From contig NZ_SWJZ01000112.1 in the NCBI RefSeq assembly GCF_005144475.1, positions 1-37,070 of the forward strand: 37,070 nucleotides of DNA, in the 5' to 3' direction. Shown piece by piece: positions 18,092 through 25,418 of the stretch (the first letter of the stretch is position 1; each line of letters begins with the position of its first letter). Under the pieces are notes generated by a model, which did not search any database, had not been told where the DNA came from, and worked only from the letters and a program-made list of their open reading frames with translations. Position numbers and translations under genes: made by a program. This DNA is from Rhodobacter capsulatus. GTDB taxonomy: Bacteria; Pseudomonadota; Alphaproteobacteria; Rhodobacterales; Rhodobacteraceae.

Positions 18092-18476
18092 CACCGCCCG
18101 CCGCGACGCGAACTCCCGAAAGATCCGAATAAGGCTGTGCCTCGAGCGTTATGACGCGGTCGGGCAGCGGTGTTGACCGGATGACAAACATGCGGGATCG
18201 GCGTCGTCTTCAAGTGATCGGGTCCGCAGTGTCCATTCCGGAAAATCCTGATCCTTGAGAGGGTATGCTCGGGCGCAACCGTGTTCGTCCTGTCATTCAG
18301 CCTTCTGCGCGACGGCACAACCGCCGTGAGTCCCCCGAGATTCGATCACGAACGCGTGATTTTGGGTGTCGCGCGCAAGAATCTTCTCGGATCGGTTTTC
18401 GATTTTCCAAGGGGCCTCTTAGCCTGAAAGCACGTCCAACAAGATCCCTCGTTCTAACAGAAAACCCGGCTAACTC
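18092..18476 (+). other. 385-bp region upstream of mob genes; possible oriT
   Basis: No gene is evident here. The position just before the mobC-like and relaxase genes is where oriT usually lies. Small inverted repeats are present: ATCACG/CGTGAT with a 4-nt loop (18345-18360), and ACGGC/GCCGT around a 6-nt spacer near 18312-18327. I cannot assign a nic site to a known family. Confidence 0.35.
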
Positions 18477-18845
18477 ATGGCGCGTCCTCGAAAAAATATA
18501 TCCGAACCGCGGAGCGAGACAATCACCATCTCTCTCTCGTCCGCAGAGCGCGATACGATCGACGCGGCGGCGCGAGCAGCGGGAATGTCGCGATCTGCTT
18601 ATGCCGTTACGCGGATATTGGCACCGCAGCGGCAGGGGGTATTCCGGACTGGACGGCGGCAGGAGATGGCCAGTGCGCTGACCGACGCGGCGCGGTCTTT
18701 GGATGAAATTGTCCGCGGTATGGACGGCGCAGCACCGATGGAGGCGCTGACCATCGCGACCTGTTTGCTGAGTGTCGAGCGCGCCCTGATTGCCGTCGTC
18801 GATCCGGAAACACTGGGCGGATCCCGAGGCGAGGCGGAAACATGA
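18477..18845 (+). CDS. MobC-like ribbon-helix-helix mobilisation protein
   Basis: This 122-residue protein opens like small relaxosome accessory proteins: a basic start (MARPRKN), a beta strand (ETITISLSSAERDTID) and helices (AAARAAGMSRSAYAVTRIL) that make a ribbon-helix-helix DNA-binding fold. The remainder is helical. The stop codon overlaps the start of the relaxase-like gene by 4 bp (ATGA), so the two are translationally coupled. It would bind oriT and help the relaxase to nick. I see no strong ribosome-binding site before the ATG. A plain RHH repressor is the main alternative. Confidence 0.68.
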   Translation: MARPRKNISEPRSETITISLSSAERDTIDAAARAAGMSRSAYAVTRILAPQRQGVFRTGRRQEMASALTDAARSLDEIVRGMDGAAPMEALTIATCLLSVERALIAVVDPETLGGSRGEAET

Positions 18846-21373
18846 TCTTCGGGTTCTCCTCGCATCACGGTGTCAGCGACGAAGGGGCGGCGGGCGTGAT
18901 TGATTACCTGCTGTCGCCGCAACCCGGGCGAGGTGGTGCCGCGCGGGCGCGGCCAATGCGGGATCCAGTGCCCGAACTGCTCGTCGGCAATCCGCACGTC
19001 TTCGCCAAATCGGTCGACGCCCTACCCTGGAAGAACAGATACCGGTCCGCCGTGCTGTCATTTGCAGAAACAGATGTCGATCCTGAAGCCTTCAATGCGG
19101 GCGATCCGGAGGCGCGGGTGATGGTCTCCGGTTGTCTTGACCTGTGTCAGGAGGTGATGTTTCCGGGCATACCGGTGCCTGCACGTCCGCATCCGATAAT
19201 CGGCACACATACGCATGCGGGACGGCTTGAGATCAACGTCGCAGTGCCGCAGGCGGTTCGGCGCCCGGATGGGCAATGGCGGGCATGGAACCCGGAACCG
19301 CCGGGAAAGCAAGCGAGGGATCTGTGGCGTGCGTTTCAAGACGTCATCAATCTCCGCCATGGTTTTGCCGATCCGGAAGATCCCGCGCGCCGGCAACTGC
19401 TCTCCGGTCCGGATTGGCGCAGGAAGCGCGCCGCCGCTGCCGGGCGATTTGACAACGGCGATCGGCCCGATGATGTCGATGGCCTCATCGATCGCGTCAT
19501 CGGGCAGGCGCGGTCCCGGGCGCTGCGCGACCGGTCCGCGGTGATCGACTGCCTCAACGCAAACGGCGAGGGTCTGGGATTGTGCGTGATCAGCGCCGAC
19601 GATGCGACGGTGACCATCGGCACTGACGCCGCTGGCCCCGATCAACGGGTGCGATTGCGCGGTGTGTTGTGCAGACGAGATTTCGCCGCCGACGCTCTCG
19701 CCAACCCATCTCTCGATGCCATCGCCACACGGCAGGCCGAGCTTGCCGCTGCCCCCGTTCGTATTGCCGCAGCTTGGGCGCGCGTCGCTGCGTTCAACTC
19801 TTCCCGCTATGGGCAAGGCGCATGGCCCATACCGACCTTGGATCTGGAGGGATGGCTCTCTGACCCCAAACCGCGCACCCGAATTCCCCGAAAGCACCCC
19901 CAACTCCTCCAAGGCCTCCGCCCCCATGAAAACGCACACCCTCACACCCATGGAATCCGCCCTGCTGCAAGCCGTGACCCAGATGCACCGCGCCCATCAG
20001 CAAGAGCGCGAGGTACAGATGCGCGACATGACGGCGATGCGGGACCACATCGATATGCAAGACCGCCGCATCGCGCAGCTCGAGACGCTGATCAACGCGT
20101 TGGCTCCGTTGTGGGGCATCTCGCCGCCGAGCACCTGAGCTGCATCGTCGCAAAGTTGACGGCGGCCTTTTCGGCTCTGGCGCGCCACACGACGAGCCTT
20201 GTCGCGCTCAGGCGCTTCGATCGCCTGATACCTGAGGCTCTGACCCGCTCATTAAACGAACTCAACAGGAAATTGGAGACTTGCAATGCCGTCCTCACCA
20301 CCTGGTGCCCAGACGCAATTGACCGAGGCGCAAATCGCGGACCTGCTCGATCAACTGCGCCAACTCGTTCGCTTGATTGGACCGTTGACGGCGTTGCTTT
20401 CGGGGGCCTCGGGCATGAGCGGCGGGGCCGGGGAGCGGCTCGAGCAACTGATTCAACAACTGACAGGAGTGTCGGTTGGTCTGCATCAGATCGTCGAGGG
20501 GTTGACGAGGGTCATGGGGCCAGAGGGCGCAATGGGGCAGATCGACGGGCGGTTGAGCGCGATCGAGGCGCGGCAGATGGATCAGGACGACAGCTTGCGC
20601 GAAATTTCACAGGCATTGCGTCAGATCCTGGGCTGGATGCAAGGCGCCGCCTGACCTCGCCACCGACCGGAAGCCGGATCTGGTTATTGGCTCGTGTGCG
20701 TGCGGCCTTGAAGGCGGCCGTGGCGGGGGCCAAGTTCGCCATGCGCCCGCAAACATCCGCCGAGGATGAATTGCAACTGGCCATCGAGATCGAGGGAGTG
20801 GGCGCGATGGTCGTTTCCGCCCCGGGGGTCAAGCCGATCCGCGTGCAGGATCCCTCGCGGATGCGACGGTTGATGCAGGCCATTGCCGAGGCCATTGGAC
20901 TGGTCGCGGATGCAAAGGATCAGCGCCCGACAACTGCGCCTTCGCGCCCGGCGTTGCGACGGGAGCGGGTGCTGGTCCTGGCCGACACCGAAGCCGTGGC
21001 GCGGCAGGTCGAGCAGGTCCTGCCCCGCACGCATCTCCTCGAGGCGATCATCCGCCCTGCCGCGACATTGACGCGTGGGGAGAACATCGAGAAGATCGTA
21101 GAGGCCGCGCGGTCGGGGCAGGTGACCACTTGCATGCTGGTGTCCGCGCGCCCCGACGAAATGCGGGCAGATGTTCAGGCAGGGTGGTCTGCCCTGAGGA
21201 GCCGCATCGGGGCCTCCTTGCGCGCTGAAATCCGATCCATCGACGATGAGGGGCGCCTGCGCCGTTGTGATCCGCCGTGGGCATTCGGCGCACTGCAGAT
21301 CGAGCAATCACGTTCCGAAGATACCCACGCCCCTTCGGATTGCGATCCGGAAGACCCGGCTCCGGGCGGATGA
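18842..21373 (+). CDS. relaxase-like mobilisation protein in an unusually long open frame
   Basis: The first 340 residues or so look like a relaxase/mobilisation nuclease. HPIIGTHTHAGRLEINVAVP resembles the histidine motif of such enzymes, and RDLWRAFQDVINLRHGFADP follows as in alphaproteobacterial relaxases. This part ends near 19,860 with YGQGAWPIPTLDLEGWL. The frame then stays open to 21,373 (843 codons). However, 19,870-20,100 and 20,300-20,650 read as Arg/Ala/Gly/Asp-rich junk, while frame +1 carries protein-like sequence there (19926-20138 and 20286-20654). Sense-like sequence returns to this frame at about 20,111-20,300 and 20,690-21,373. Either small genes are nested in a long relaxase gene, as mobB is in mobA of RSF1010, or a frameshift removed the original relaxase stop. 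A TGA in the third frame at 19861 follows GGAGG. Confidence 0.55.
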   Translation: MIFGFSSHHGVSDEGAAGVIDYLLSPQPGRGGAARARPMRDPVPELLVGNPHVFAKSVDALPWKNRYRSAVLSFAETDVDPEAFNAGDPEARVMVSGCLDLCQEVMFPGIPVPARPHPIIGTHTHAGRLEINVAVPQAVRRPDGQWRAWNPEPPGKQARDLWRAFQDVINLRHGFADPEDPARRQLLSGPDWRRKRAAAAGRFDNGDRPDDVDGLIDRVIGQARSRALRDRSAVIDCLNANGEGLGLCVISADDATVTIGTDAAGPDQRVRLRGVLCRRDFAADALANPSLDAIATRQAELAAAPVRIAAAWARVAAFNSSRYGQGAWPIPTLDLEGWLSDPKPRTRIPRKHPQLLQGLRPHENAHPHTHGIRPAASRDPDAPRPSARARGTDARHDGDAGPHRYARPPHRAARDADQRVGSVVGHLAAEHLSCIVAKLTAAFSALARHTTSLVALRRFDRLIPEALTRSLNELNRKLETCNAVLTTWCPDAIDRGANRGPARSTAPTRSLDWTVDGVAFGGLGHERRGRGAARATDSTTDRSVGWSASDRRGVDEGHGARGRNGADRRAVERDRGAADGSGRQLARNFTGIASDPGLDARRRLTSPPTGSRIWLLARVRAALKAAVAGAKFAMRPQTSAEDELQLAIEIEGVGAMVVSAPGVKPIRVQDPSRMRRLMQAIAEAIGLVADAKDQRPTTAPSRPALRRERVLVLADTEAVARQVEQVLPRTHLLEAIIRPAATLTRGENIEKIVEAARSGQVTTCMLVSARPDEMRADVQAGWSALRSRIGASLRAEIRSIDDEGRLRRCDPPWAFGALQIEQSRSEDTHAPSDCDPEDPAPGG
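19926..20138 (+). CDS. small coiled-coil protein nested in the mob region
   Basis: Seventy codons in the +1 frame relative to the relaxase give a polypeptide with a long amphipathic helix (MESALLQAVTQMHRAHQQER, then MQDRRIAQLETLINAL), which looks real in contrast to the overlapping frame. The frame is open further upstream through a Pro/Ser/Thr-rich stretch (LTPNRAPEFPES), and GGAGG at 19846-19850 would suit a start near 19864. The start is therefore uncertain. It may be a separate small accessory protein or the tail of the relaxase reached by a frameshift. No family is recognised. Confidence 0.45.
   Translation: MKTHTLTPMESALLQAVTQMHRAHQQEREVQMRDMTAMRDHIDMQDRRIAQLETLINALAPLWGISPPST
20286..20654 (+). 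CDS. 122-residue helical protein of the mob region
   Basis: The ATG is preceded by GGAGA with 8-nt spacing. The product is helical throughout: ADLLDQLRQLVRLIGPLTAL, a small Gly/Ser/Met linker, RLEQLIQQLTGVSVGLHQIV, and a C-terminal coiled coil (IEARQMDQDDSLREISQAL). No family is recognised. The leucine pattern suggests that it self-associates or packs against another protein. It overlaps the long relaxase frame, which reads as low-information sequence over this span. An accessory role in mobilisation is a guess from position. Confidence 0.6.
   Translation: MPSSPPGAQTQLTEAQIADLLDQLRQLVRLIGPLTALLSGASGMSGGAGERLEQLIQQLTGVSVGLHQIVEGLTRVMGPEGAMGQIDGRLSAIEARQMDQDDSLREISQALRQILGWMQGAA
20687..21373 (+). 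CDS. possible separate gene in the 3' part of the relaxase frame
   Basis: From about 20,690 the long frame again looks like a real protein: ARVRAALKAAVAGAKFAM, then ELQLAIEIEGVGAMVVSAPG, RERVLVLADTEAVARQVEQV, and a C-terminal part ending near WAFGALQIEQ. This may be a separate 220-230-residue protein using TTG 20687 or GTG 20696, or the true C-terminus of the 843-codon product. No good ribosome-binding site is visible, and no family is recognised. It is listed so that the sense-like stretch is not lost inside the relaxase call. Confidence 0.35.
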   Translation: MARVRAALKAAVAGAKFAMRPQTSAEDELQLAIEIEGVGAMVVSAPGVKPIRVQDPSRMRRLMQAIAEAIGLVADAKDQRPTTAPSRPALRRERVLVLADTEAVARQVEQVLPRTHLLEAIIRPAATLTRGENIEKIVEAARSGQVTTCMLVSARPDEMRADVQAGWSALRSRIGASLRAEIRSIDDEGRLRRCDPPWAFGALQIEQSRSEDTHAPSDCDPEDPAPGG

Positions 21374-21742
21374 TCGGCATCATGGGGCTTGATCGTCCAA
21401 AGTCTCGGAATCAGCATGCCTTTGAAAAGTCAGGGCTTCCAGATTTGCGACCAGATTTCCCTTTCGCGGGGCTTGCCGCCCCGGACCCCGGCCCCCTCGA
21501 AGCCCTCACCAACGCAGCAATCGTCGAGTCCAGATCGTCGAATGCATCCTTCGTGCCCCACGTGCTCGCCCCGACAACCGAAATTACGGTTTCCACCCGT
21601 GGACCCTCCGCAATTTCGGTTGTCGGGGCTGCGCGCGCGGTGCCCCGTGTCTGCACCCGACGACCCGGCTCCGACGCAGCGTATCCGTTGCCTCCCCCCA
21701 TCGTTTCGTAATTTTTTCAGTCTTTTGGGTTCACCCCCGCCT
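21374..21742. other. 369-bp gap between mob region and integrase gene
   Basis: No convincing gene lies here. The main structure is the long inverted repeat listed separately. Both flanking genes end facing this gap, so it is a convergent region. Confidence 0.55.
21568..21629. repeat. nested inverted repeat, 22-nt arms
   Basis: The arms 21568-21589 and 21608-21629 are complementary except for one position (A at 21586 against C at 21611). The 18-nt loop contains a second inverted repeat, TCCAC-CC-GTGGA. No T-run follows on either side, so it is not an ordinary intrinsic terminator. Its place between the mobilisation genes and the integrase suggests a protein-binding or recombination site, but this is inference. 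Confidence 0.85.
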
Positions 21743-23668
21743 TCAGAATACCCGTGGCAGCCGCGTCACGATTTGCAGCATCGCAAGCATTGATGTCGGC
21801 ATGTCGTAAGTCTCGTCATGCGCATCCTTGCCAACGTGACCGACAAGATCGCGGCGCTCTTTGTCGGTCACTGTCTTGTCGCATTTCAAGAAGTCGATCA
21901 CGTAATGGCGAAAGCTGTGGAAGCAGAGGCCCTTGGGATTGCCCTCAAGCTGAATATCGAGCGCGCGATCCCAATTGTAGAAGATCTTGTCTCCGAAGCT
22001 TTCGGTGTCGTTCGTGGGCTTCAGCTCCGGAAAAATCGCGTTTGCGCCGGCTTTGCGCTGTGCCGCGACGTGGCGGAGAAAGCCGAGTTCGATCAGGTGG
22101 GGATGGATCGGGATGAGCCGTTCGGAGGCGAAGGTCTTGACCGACCGGTGCATGTTGTCGCGGATATGGTAGCAGGGGATGCCGTCGATCTCGCAGATGT
22201 CCTCGAGCATCAGGCCGAGAACTTCTTCGCGCCGCGCCCCGCTGTAGGCGGAAAGCAGGGGGCCCCAGTAAAGACCGTCCCGAAGGATCATGTTGCCGGG
22301 CAAGTGACGGCGTGTGTGATTGCGACAGCCGGTCCAGATCGTGTGCCGGAACACTTTGACCACCTCTTCGAGCGTGAACGGGGGGCGCTTGTCGCGGTCG
22401 CGCTTGATCTCTTGGACACGCAACAGGTCGAGCTGGATCGAGGGGGACACCGCGATCCCCTCGCTTTTTGCGTAGCGCACCATCAGCGACCATCGTTCCA
22501 GATGCCCGTTGATCGTCCGGGGCGAGAGGCCGACCTCGTCTTCGGGCAGATCGTCCGCCCGGGCGAGGATCTCGTCGATCGAGCGGTTCGCGTCTTTCGG
22601 GCTTTTGCCGTAATGTCGCGGCAGGCGTTGAAGCATGTCCTTGAAGGCCTTGAGGTGTTTCTGCTCGATATCCGTGATTCGCGTGATGCCGATCGCCAGG
22701 ATGAAGAGCTTGACACCGGAGACCAGCTGCTTGCGCGTTTCCGGTTTGATATGCTCCCGGCTCTTGTCGGCGTTGATCCGGTCGACGAGCGCCATCAAAT
22801 CGGGATCGTAATCGATTTCACGGGGGGCGCTGACGACCGGTGCCGGCGCGAAAGCCTGAACCGGGGCAAGGGATCGCGCGGCCAGAGGCGGGGGGGCGAT
22901 CGCCGCGACGTCCGTATTCGAGGCGGAGCCGGAAGGTTTTTCCGAAAACACGGCGGGGAGTTGCGGGTTCTCGACCAGGGAACGGGCATAGTCGTAGGCC
23001 CAGTCAAGATGCGGATCTCGCATCCCTTCGGCTGCTTTCCAAGCGGCGGCCTTGCCCGCGATCAGGAATTGACGCAGCTGGAGGACCGTCAACGCCGAGG
23101 GAGTGTCGCGCAGCGCGCCGGTCGAGCTTTCGTCGCCCCCCAGCGCGCTTCGCGCGGCGGCAAGCATCTTGGCCACGCCGCTCGGAACGGTAATTTCCTT
23201 GCGAAACTGCACGATCAGGCTTTCGAGCGACCCGATCTCGCGGTCGCCCGCACCCGCCCCCCGCAAAGCGGTCTCTTCCCGGGCATCAATCTCGGCCTCG
23301 AGGCCGCGCTCGGCGAAGATGCGCCAGGCCTGCACCGTCGCCCAGTCGAGACGGCGGTCGATCTCGTCTCCGCCCGTGATCGGGTCGAGCCTTGCAATGG
23401 TGCGCATGCGCGTGATCCGCGCCAGTTCTGTCCGGATCACCGATTCCAGCCAAGTCTTGCAGTCTTTCGGGCTCAGCGCACCAAGGGAAAGGGCTTCGAA
23501 CATCCGGTCGCTCTCATATGTCAATCTGCTCGCCAATATACGCGCGACGGCGCGATCCTGGGTGCGCAAAGAGAGCTGCAGATGGCTGATTTCTGTGGAC
23601 AGCGGCGGCATGCGTCGCCGCCACGTCCAGATCGTGCCGCGCAGGAAGATATGGGGCGATTGCGCCAT
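21743..23668 (-). CDS. int: tyrosine recombinase / island integrase
   Basis: This 641-residue protein ends with a phage-integrase catalytic domain. AYSGARREEVLGLM holds the first Arg (479/480), CFHSFRHYVID gives His584 and Arg587, LVGHVGKD gives His611, and DETYDMP gives the nucleophile Tyr621. The N-terminal third begins IFLRGTIWTWRRRMP, the kind of start seen in long proteobacterial integrases with an extra N-terminal domain. A core-binding SAM-like region (MALVDRINADKSREHIKPET onward) precedes the catalytic part. ATG 23668 has GGAGA 6 nt upstream. The gene starts 123 bp from the 3' end of tRNA-Asn and reads away from it, as expected for an element integrated at that tRNA. The product should catalyse insertion and excision of the island. 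Confidence 0.93.
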   Translation of the reverse strand: MAQSPHIFLRGTIWTWRRRMPPLSTEISHLQLSLRTQDRAVARILASRLTYESDRMFEALSLGALSPKDCKTWLESVIRTELARITRMRTIARLDPITGGDEIDRRLDWATVQAWRIFAERGLEAEIDAREETALRGAGAGDREIGSLESLIVQFRKEITVPSGVAKMLAAARSALGGDESSTGALRDTPSALTVLQLRQFLIAGKAAAWKAAEGMRDPHLDWAYDYARSLVENPQLPAVFSEKPSGSASNTDVAAIAPPPLAARSLAPVQAFAPAPVVSAPREIDYDPDLMALVDRINADKSREHIKPETRKQLVSGVKLFILAIGITRITDIEQKHLKAFKDMLQRLPRHYGKSPKDANRSIDEILARADDLPEDEVGLSPRTINGHLERWSLMVRYAKSEGIAVSPSIQLDLLRVQEIKRDRDKRPPFTLEEVVKVFRHTIWTGCRNHTRRHLPGNMILRDGLYWGPLLSAYSGARREEVLGLMLEDICEIDGIPCYHIRDNMHRSVKTFASERLIPIHPHLIELGFLRHVAAQRKAGANAIFPELKPTNDTESFGDKIFYNWDRALDIQLEGNPKGLCFHSFRHYVIDFLKCDKTVTDKERRDLVGHVGKDAHDETYDMPTSMLAMLQIVTRLPRVF

Positions 23669-23771
23669 GGCCGCGTCTCCAAGTCAGAGACGACCTGCCG
23701 GAGACGCATCCTCATGTGCTACAGGGCTGTGATACAGCCTCTGAGTCGAGAGGATGGTTTCTCTTTTATTT

Positions 23772-23793
23772 CAACATCTTGCGGGGGATGTTG
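23772..23793. repeat. inverted repeat abutting the tRNA-Asn 3' end; candidate att core
   Basis: CAACATC (23772-23778) and GATGTTG (23787-23793) are perfect 7-bp inverted arms around the 8-nt spacer TTGCGGGG. The right arm runs into the CCA end of tRNA-Asn. This geometry fits a tyrosine recombinase core site and lies exactly at the island edge. A weak tRNA terminator is possible, but on the minus strand the stem is followed by A-rich, not T-rich, sequence. Confidence 0.5.
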
Positions 23794-23866
23794 GCTCCGG
23801 CGGTAGGGATCGAACCTACGACCAATTGATTAACAGTCAACTGCTCTACCGCTGAGCTACGCCGGA
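23792..23866 (-). tRNA. tRNA-Asn (GTT)
   Basis: The minus strand folds as a complete tRNA. The acceptor arms TCCGGCG/CGCCGGA pair, the anticodon loop CTGTTAA carries GTT, the T-loop is GGTTCGATCCC, the discriminator base is G and the CCA is encoded. The 3' end faces the integrase gene, marking the right boundary of the island. The gene stays intact after integration. Confidence 0.97.
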
Positions 23867-24396
23867 ACACGAGGGGGTGTATAGCGGCGGTGTTTCGGGG
23901 GTGCAAGGGGGGAGCTGCGTTTTTTTCACCGCCCCGAAACAAGTCTTCCGCAACCGCCCCCTTCCTCCTCGCAGGAACGAAAACAGGCGGTTCCGGCGCT
24001 TTTCTTCGGGCGGCGGGGCCATCGGTGCTGCAAACACCCGCATGCCCCCGCCCCCAGATCGGCAAGGACGACGCGACTGTTCACGAAAACGTTTCCTTTC
24101 GAGATGCCCCCCACGTGAGCGCAGCGGGAATCGCTTCGAACCGGGCCCTCGCCCGCCAAGCTTGCCCCGCCCCCCGGTTGGACGGCCGTCCGACCAGCAG
24201 GCCGCGCCGCAGATCGACGGCGGCGCAGCGGCCCGGATCCGGGACACCCGTCCCGACATCGCCCCAACCGCGCATCGCCCCACTAAAAGCTGACCCAAAT
24301 ACTCATATTTATTTCTTGACCAAATTAGTCATGCATGCCATCCCGGTCCGGCCCGATACCGGGCGACATGACCTTTCCAACCCCGGAGGCCCTGCC
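23867..24396 (+). other. 530-bp region upstream of fbpA
   Basis: No convincing gene is seen; open frames on both strands look like GC-rich chance. Structures include GTTTCGGGG/CCCCGAAAC arms about 30 nt apart (about 23893-23940), the palindrome GGACGGCCGTCC (24180-24191) and CCCGGATCCGGG (about 24233-24244). The iron-type operator near its right end is listed separately. Confidence 0.5.
24317..24331 (+). promoter_or_regulatory. candidate iron-responsive operator (Iron-Rhodo-box-like)
   Basis: TGACCAAATTAGTCA is an imperfect palindrome (12 of 15 positions symmetric) in an otherwise AT-rich patch, 66 bp before the fbpA start. It resembles the TGAC/GTCA palindromes predicted for iron-responsive regulation in Rhodobacterales. 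The regulator (IscR-, RirA- or Irr-type) cannot be told from the site alone. Confidence 0.5.
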
Positions 24397-25410
24397 ATGA
24401 CCCTTTCCCCGCGCGCCCTGCTTCTGACCTCGGCCCTGCTTGCGCCCCTGCCCCTCGGTGCGGCCGAACTGAACCTTTACACCTCGCGCGAGCCGAAGCT
24501 GGTCGAGCCGTTGCTGACGGCCTTCACCGCCGAAACCGGGATCAAGGTCACCACGGTCTTCCTGAAAGACGGTCTGGCCGAACGGGTCGCGGCCGAGGGC
24601 ACCGCCTCGCCCGCCGATGTGCTGATGGCGGTCGATGCCGGCAACATGGCCGATCTGGCCGCCAAAGGCCTGACGCAAACCATTGACTCCGAAGCCGTTC
24701 TGGCCGCGGTGCCGAAAGAGCTGCGCGATCCGGAAAACCAGTGGGTGGCGCTGTCGATGCGGGCGCGCGTCGTCTATGCCGCCAAGGATCTGGGCCTGAC
24801 CGCGATCACCTATGAAGAGCTTGCCGATCCGAAATGGGCGGGCAAGATCTGCATCCGCTCGGGCCAGCACCCCTACAACACCGGGCTTTTCGCCGCCCAT
24901 CTGGCGCATCACGGCACGGCTGCGACCGAGACCTGGCTGGCCGGGCTCAAGGCCAATCTGGCGCGCAAGCCGGGTGGCGGCGACCGTGACGGCGCCAAGG
25001 ACATCCTGGGCGGCATCTGCGACATCGCAGTGGCGAATTCCTATTACGTCGGGCTGATGCGGACGAACGAGAAAGAGCCCGAGCAGAAAGCCTGGGGCGA
25101 GGCGATCACCGTGCTTCTGCCCACTTTCAATGACGGCGGCACGCATGTGAACATCTCGGGCGCGGCGATTGCCAAACATGCGCCGCACAAGGCCGAGGCG
25201 GTGCAGCTGCTCGAATATCTCACCTCGGATGCGGCGCAGAAACTCTATGCCGAGGCGAATTTCGAGTATCCGGTGCGGGCCGGGGCGGAGCTTTCGCCGA
25301 TCGTTGCCTCTTTCGGGCCGCTGACCATCGATCCGCTGCCGCTGAGCGAGGTGGTGACGCACCGCAAGGAGGCCAGCGCGCTGGTCGACAAGGTCGGCTT
25401 CGACAACTGA
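24397..25410 (+). CDS. fbpA: Fe(3+) ABC transporter periplasmic binding protein
   Basis: This 337-residue protein has a signal peptide (about 23 residues, hydrophobic core LLLTSALLAPLPLG, cleavage near GAA-E). The mature part begins LNLYTSREPKLVEPLL as in ferric-binding proteins. GKICIRSGQHPYNTG and the paired tyrosines of IAVANSYYVGLM are the usual iron-ligand region. GGAGG lies 7 nt before the ATG. It captures ferric iron in the periplasm and hands it to the permease encoded 8 bp downstream. An iron-type operator precedes it. The ATP-binding subunit is not in this window. Confidence 0.93.
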   Translation: MTLSPRALLLTSALLAPLPLGAAELNLYTSREPKLVEPLLTAFTAETGIKVTTVFLKDGLAERVAAEGTASPADVLMAVDAGNMADLAAKGLTQTIDSEAVLAAVPKELRDPENQWVALSMRARVVYAAKDLGLTAITYEELADPKWAGKICIRSGQHPYNTGLFAAHLAHHGTAATETWLAGLKANLARKPGGGDRDGAKDILGGICDIAVANSYYVGLMRTNEKEPEQKAWGEAITVLLPTFNDGGTHVNISGAAIAKHAPHKAEAVQLLEYLTSDAAQKLYAEANFEYPVRAGAELSPIVASFGPLTIDPLPLSEVVTHRKEASALVDKVGFDN

Positions 25411-25418
25411 GGCCCGCC

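Noticed and set aside
1-23791. Second copy of the tRNA-Asn 3' end (left attachment site) within the window
   Set aside because: Reading the island by eye, I found no repeat of the tRNA T-arm and acceptor sequence; the left end is probably outside.
23846-24298. 150-codon minus-strand frame upstream of fbpA
   Set aside because: The product is Arg/Gly/Pro-rich without any motif, and the frame starts and ends in hairpin-rich intergenic DNA.
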